A DNA stretch of 64,000 nt from Neomegalonema sp. (GTDB lineage: Bacteria; Pseudomonadota; Alphaproteobacteria; Rhodobacterales; Rhodobacteraceae): positions 52,999 to 116,998 of the forward strand of contig NZ_JAQTXI010000007.1 in NCBI RefSeq assembly GCF_028688855.1, given 5' to 3'. How positions within the stretch are numbered: the first letter of the stretch is position 1; each line of letters starts with the position of its first letter. The position numbers were made by a program, and so were the translations under genes. Positions 60,573 through 64,000 of the stretch are shown piece by piece. A model generated the notes under the pieces. It was given only the letters and a program-made list of their open reading frames with translations, was not told the origin of the DNA and ran no database searches.

Positions 60573-60926
60573 TCAGACCTCCAGAGGCGGGACGCGGGCG
60601 ACGGTGTTCTTGCGGATGACTTCAGGGCGTTCGCGCCATGGGACGAGCCCGTCCGGAGCCGAGGCGTAGGCGCCCAGCATGGTCAGGACGGCCTCCCGGT
60701 CGCGATGGGGATCAAGGGCGCCCTGCACATAGGTCCAGCGCTTCGGCCCCGTGAAGGCCACGGCGCAGCCCCGCGAACAGGCCGACAGACATTCCTGACG
60801 GCGCACGGGCGCGCCCGCGGCCTCCAGAGCCTCGGCCAGAATCAGACCGTCGCGCCTGGGCGCGGCGGGGTCGGATTCCGGCAGGCGGCAGGTGGTGCAG
60901 ACCACCAGCGTCGCGTCTAGATGCAT
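60573..60926 (-). CDS. DUF1636 metal-binding-type protein, first gene of the cob operon
   Basis: A 117-residue ferredoxin-like protein. Cysteine motifs are VVCTTCRLP (8-16) and RQECLSACSRGCAVAF (about 43-58). The second half KRWTYVQGALDPHRD, PDGLVPWRERPE and VARVPPLEV matches DUF1636. It is three bases upstream of cobW and the first gene after the cobalamin riboswitch, so it belongs to the B12 regulon. Function is unknown; iron-sulfur binding or metal relay to CobW/CobN is possible. A paralogue ends the same operon at 47563. Confidence 0.8.
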   Translation of the reverse strand: MHLDATLVVCTTCRLPESDPAAPRRDGLILAEALEAAGAPVRRQECLSACSRGCAVAFTGPKRWTYVQGALDPHRDREAVLTMLGAYASAPDGLVPWRERPEVIRKNTVARVPPLEV

Positions 60927-61087
60927 CGGCCCCGAACTCCCCGCGAAGGCGCGCCCCGAAAACAGGGCTTGAAGAGCGGCGCGGGGAGAGGATCGGAAAA
61001 AGGCTCGCCGGGTCGGGCGCGGCCTCGCTCCCGACAGCGGCGCTCCCCGGCCGCGACGACGGAAACCCCCTGCGGACAGGAGGCGGA

Positions 61088-61285
61088 GGCTGGCAGGTCT
61101 CCCGGCTTGCGGATTCAGGGGCCTTGCGGCTCCGACGGGCGCCCGGCCTTCCCGAGCCCTTGCGGACCAGTGGCGTGATGGGCGACCTTTCCGGTCACGG
61201 TCGCGGGGGCGGCTGCGCTTGAGGCCGGAAGGCCCTGGCGCTATTCCCTCTTCGCCCGCCTTGCGGCGGGAACCAGCGATGGCGC
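61088..61285 (-). promoter_or_regulatory. Cobalamin riboswitch heading the long cob operon
   Basis: Minus-strand elements in order: GAAGAGGGAATAGCGCCAGG, GCCGCCCCCGCGACCGTGACC, the B12 box GCCACTGG, GGGAAGGC, and GCAAGCCGGGAGACCTGCC at the 3' end. It lies upstream of DUF1636, cobW and cobN. The 160 bases between its 3' end and the DUF1636 start should hold the expression platform. Boundaries are approximate. Its 5' end is within 45 bases of the divergent cobO start. Confidence 0.95.
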
Positions 61286-61326
61286 GAGCCAAGCCACGCC
61301 CCATCCCTCTTGTCAAGGAGGCTTTC

Positions 61327-61953
61327 ATGTCCCCCGAAGCCCCGGTTTCCGAAGAAGCCGCCGCCCACGCCGCCAAGAAAGCGAAGATCAAGGCCGCCCG
61401 CGACCGCATGATGCAGGAGAAGACGGGCGAAAAGGGCCTGATCATCGTGCTGACCGGGCCGGGGAAGGGGAAGTCCTCTTCGGCTTTCGGGATGATCTTC
61501 CGCTGTCTGGCGCATGGGATGCGCTGCGGCGTGGTGCAGTTCGTGAAGGGCGCGCGGACCACCGGCGAGCGCGATCTGATCCTCGCGCGCTTCAGCGATC
61601 TTTGCGCCTTCCACACCATGGGCGAGGGCTTCACCTGGGAGACCCAGGACCTCGCGCGCGACAAGGCGGCGGCCCGGGCGGGCTGGGAGAAGGCCAGGGA
61701 GCTGATCCGCGATCCTGACAACCGCATGGTGCTGCTGGACGAGATCAACATCGCCCTGCGCTATGATTACCTCGACCTCGCGGAGGTTCTGGACTTCCTG
61801 CGCGCCGAGAAGCCGCCCATGACCCACGTCGTGCTGACGGGCCGCAACGCCAGGCCGGAGCTGATCGCGGCGGCGGATCTCGTGACCGAGATGACCGTGG
61901 TGAAGCATCCCTTCCGCGAGGGGATCAAGGCGCAGCCGGGAGTCGAATTTTGA
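61327..61953 (+). CDS. cobO: Cob(I)yrinic acid a,c-diamide adenosyltransferase
   Basis: ATP:corrinoid adenosyltransferase of the CobA/CobO/BtuR fold, attaching the upper adenosyl ligand. The 208-residue protein has the P-loop [16 protein letters not shown] (about 40-55), [33 protein letters not shown] and [21 protein letters not shown] immediately before the ATG at 61327 sets the start; in-frame ATG codons at 61219 and 61279 would overlap the riboswitch. Divergent from the cob operon and overlapping cobQ by four bases. Confidence 0.95.
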   Translation: MSPEAPVSEEAAAHAAKKAKIKAARDRMMQEKTGEKGLIIVLTGPGKGKSSSAFGMIFRCLAHGMRCGVVQFVKGARTTGERDLILARFSDLCAFHTMGEGFTWETQDLARDKAAARAGWEKARELIRDPDNRMVLLDEINIALRYDYLDLAEVLDFLRAEKPPMTHVVLTGRNARPELIAAADLVTEMTVVKHPFREGIKAQPGVEF

Positions 61954-63395
61954 CCCGCGCCCTGATGATCCAGGGGACCGGCTCCAATGTGGGCAAATCC
62001 CTGCTGGTGGCGGGGCTTTGTCGGGCGGCGCGGCTGAGGGGCCTGCGGGTTCTGCCCTTCAAGCCGCAGAACATGTCCAACAACGCCGCCGTGACCTTCG
62101 ACGGCGGCGAGATCGGTCGGGCTCAGGCCTTGCAGGCGCTGGCCTGCGGGGTCGAGCCTTCGGTGGACATGAACCCCGTGCTGCTCAAGCCGCAGACCGA
62201 CGTCGGCGCTCAGGTGGTGGTGCAGGGGAAGGTCTTCGCCTCGGCGCGGGCGCGGGATTACGGCGCGCTCAAGCCCCGGCTGATGGGCGCGGTTCTGGAG
62301 AGCTTCGCCCGTCTGAAATCCCGCGCGGATCTGGTGGTCGTCGAGGGGGCGGGGAGTCCGGCGGAGGTGAACCTCCGCAGAAACGACATCGCGAACATGG
62401 GCTTCGCCCGGGCGGCGGAGGTTCCGGTGGTTCTGGCGGGCGACATCGACCGCGGCGGCGTCATCGCCCAGATCATCGGGACTCAGGCCGTGATCGACCC
62501 CGAGGACGCGGCCATGATCCGGGGCTTCCTCATCAACCGCTTTCGCGGCGATCCGCGCCTCTTCGACGACGGATATGACCTGATCGCGCAGCGCACGGGC
62601 TGGCGGGGCTTCGGCGTGGTCCCCTGGTTCGCAGGAGCGGCGCGGCTTCCGGCGGAGGATGCGCTGGATCTTGCGCCTTCAGGCTCCGGCCCGGTGAAGG
62701 TCGCTTGCCTTTGCCTCTCGCGCATCGCCAATTTCGACGATCTCGACCCGCTGAAGATCGAGCCCTCCATTCGGCTGGAGATGATCCGCCCCGGCCAGGC
62801 TCTGCCCGGAGACGCGGCTCTGGCGATCATTCCGGGGACGAAATCCACGCGCGGAGACCTCGCCTTTCTGCGGGCCCAGGGCTGGGACGTGGATTTGCTG
62901 GCCCATCACCGGCGCGGAGGGCGGATTCTCGGGCTTTGCGGCGGCTATCAGATGCTCGGACGCAGCGTGGCGGATCCCGAGGGCCTGGAGGGCGAACCGG
63001 GCGCGACTCCGGGCCTCGGGCTGCTCGACGTGGAGACGATCATGGCGCCCGACAAGCGCCTGACCCGCGTCGAGGCGCTGCACGCCGCGAGCGGCCTGAA
63101 GGTTTCGGGCTACGAGATCCACATCGGCCGCACCCAGGGCCCCGACCGCGCCCGGCCCTTCGCCTATATCGAGGGCGAGCCGGAAGGCGCGATCTCGGCG
63201 GATGGACTGGCGGCGGGCTCCTATCTGCATGGGCTCTTCGCCGAAGACGCCTTCCGGGCGGCTTATCTGGCGAGTCTGGGGGCGCAGGCGGCCGGACTCG
63301 GCTATGGGGCCGGAGTCGAGGCGACCCTCGACGAGCTCGCCGCCCATCTGGAGGCGCATCTCGATGTGGAGGGGCTGCTCGCTCTGGCCGAGTGA
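61950..63395 (+). CDS. cobQ: Adenosylcobyric acid synthase
   Basis: Amidates carboxylates b, d, e and g to give adenosylcobyric acid. The 481-residue protein begins at a TTG overlapping the cobO stop (TTGA). It has the ATP loop [17 protein letters not shown] (about 8-24), [41 protein letters not shown] and a C-terminal glutamine amidotransferase domain with [15 protein letters not shown] (nucleophile Cys) and SYLHGLF. Directly downstream of cobO, so adenosylation and final amidation are coupled. Confidence 0.95.
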   Translation: MTRALMIQGTGSNVGKSLLVAGLCRAARLRGLRVLPFKPQNMSNNAAVTFDGGEIGRAQALQALACGVEPSVDMNPVLLKPQTDVGAQVVVQGKVFASARARDYGALKPRLMGAVLESFARLKSRADLVVVEGAGSPAEVNLRRNDIANMGFARAAEVPVVLAGDIDRGGVIAQIIGTQAVIDPEDAAMIRGFLINRFRGDPRLFDDGYDLIAQRTGWRGFGVVPWFAGAARLPAEDALDLAPSGSGPVKVACLCLSRIANFDDLDPLKIEPSIRLEMIRPGQALPGDAALAIIPGTKSTRGDLAFLRAQGWDVDLLAHHRRGGRILGLCGGYQMLGRSVADPEGLEGEPGATPGLGLLDVETIMAPDKRLTRVEALHAASGLKVSGYEIHIGRTQGPDRARPFAYIEGEPEGAISADGLAAGSYLHGLFAEDAFRAAYLASLGAQAAGLGYGAGVEATLDELAAHLEAHLDVEGLLALAE

Positions 63396-63483
63396 GGGCC
63401 CCCTCGGAAATCCGGTGGAGGGGGGATGTCGGGCGGAGCGCGCGTTCTATATAGCTCCGGCGTCCGCCGCCTCAGGAGAGATC

Positions 63484-64000
63484 ATGGAACGTCAGATCGA
63501 ACGCATTCTTTTCGCCAGCCGCTGGCTGATGGCCCCGATGTATCTGGGCCTGGTCGCCGCGCTGGCCATCCTCGTCTGGATGTTCATCATGGAGCTTGTC
63601 CGCTTCGCCATGATCCTCCCGACGATGACGGTGAACGACGCGATCCTGGGCGCCCTCGCCCTGATCGACCTCAGCCTTGCGGCGAATCTGCTGCTGATCG
63701 TGATCTTCTCGGGCTACGAGAATTTCGTCAGCCGGCTGGACATCAACGGCCATGAGGATCGCCCCGAATGGCAGGGCGAAGTCGATTTCTCCGGGCTCAA
63801 GCTGAAGCTGGTGGCCTCCATCGTGGCGATTTCGGGCATCCATCTGCTCAAGGTCTTCATGGACGTGAACAAATACACCGCCGAACATATCCGCTGGATG
63901 GTGATCATCCATCTGGTCTTCGTGGCTTCGGGCGTGCTGCTGGCCGCCATGGACTGGATCGCCAATCACGCGAAGACCTTGAAGAAGTCGAAGAAATCCG
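63484..64000 (+). CDS. YqhA/UPF0114 family membrane protein, 3' end beyond window
   Basis: Integral membrane protein of the UPF0114 (YqhA) family, function unknown. The frame opens with MERQIERILFASRWLMAPMY, the diagnostic N-terminus. Three or four hydrophobic segments follow, with NLLLIVIFSGYENFVSRLD in the middle and VASIVAISGIHLLKVFMD. At least 172 residues are present; family length is about 165-180, so only a few residues are probably missing. It stands alone after cobQ. The 88-base upstream gap contains TATATA near 63451, a possible -10 element. Confidence 0.85.
   Translation, partial: MERQIERILFASRWLMAPMYLGLVAALAILVWMFIMELVRFAMILPTMTVNDAILGALALIDLSLAANLLLIVIFSGYENFVSRLDINGHEDRPEWQGEVDFSGLKLKLVASIVAISGIHLLKVFMDVNKYTAEHIRWMVIIHLVFVASGVLLAAMDWIANHAKTLKKSKKS

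Noticed and set aside
1..64000. CRISPR arrays, transposons, tRNA or rRNA genes
   Set aside because: I saw no regular direct repeats, transposase or integrase-like genes with ends, cloverleaf-like sequences or rRNA-like blocks on reading both strands; a tool scan would be needed to exclude short tRNAs.

Overview
The window is GC-rich, densely packed chromosomal DNA from an aerobic alphaproteobacterium, most likely a relative of the Rhodobacterales (inferred). The support is a PmtA-type phospholipid methyltransferase, the oxygen-dependent cobalamin pathway (CobG, CobF, CobN), a BluE/PduX threonine kinase, CbtAB cobalt uptake under a B12 riboswitch, and operons whose genes overlap by ATGA. I saw no tRNA, rRNA, CRISPR array, insertion sequence or phage gene.

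Layout. 1-2.0 kb: two minus-strand capsule-export genes, the first cut by the window edge. 2.2-9 kb: single genes (SUKH protein, GntP permease, phytase-like esterase, PmtA) and a CHAD/CYTH pair. 9-16.6 kb: an FMN glutamate-synthase-like protein and a minus-strand catabolic operon (SDR, saccharopine-dehydrogenase-like protein, acyl-CoA ligase, SCP2-type thiolase) facing a TetR regulator. 16.6-21.9 kb: a TPP-riboswitch-controlled thiamin operon thiD-thiO-thiS-thiG-thiE-thiF-tenA without thiC. 22.1-28.7 kb: a compact iron/heme-type operon (TonB receptor, SbmA/BacA-like ABC permease-ATPase, HemS/ChuX-like protein, ChaN, FAD siderophore-interacting protein). 28.8-31.1 kb: a tyrosine-phosphatase/ADP-ribosylglycohydrolase fusion divergent from a recombinase-like gene. 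31.3-35.3 kb: Baeyer-Villiger monooxygenase, AraC regulator and a beta-lactamase-fold esterase. 35.6-42.8 kb: GNAT protein, LysR regulator, a 5-formyl-THF cyclo-ligase paralogue and a complete BMP-type ABC importer.

42.7-63.4 kb is a cobalamin island. One B12 riboswitch heads a minus-strand operon of DUF1636, cobW, cobN, cobG, cobH, cobI, cobJ, (cobK on the opposite strand), cobL, cobE, cobM, cobB, cobA and a second DUF1636. A second riboswitch heads cbtB-cbtA. bluE-cbiB-cobC make the aminopropanol arm, cobF is divergent from bluE, and cobO-cobQ lie beyond the first riboswitch. Cobaltochelatase partners CobS/CobT and the late genes cobP, cobU and cobV are not in the window. The window ends in a YqhA-family membrane protein.

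The observations I rate highest are a roughly 100-base palindromic repeat found in three places, one of them read in frame inside the N-terminus of cobI; the unusual heme/iron operon; the phosphatase-ADP-ribosylhydrolase fusion with its recombinase-like neighbour; and the thiamin-linked cyclo-ligase paralogue beside an orphan ABC importer. All functions are inferred from reading the sequence, without database searches.
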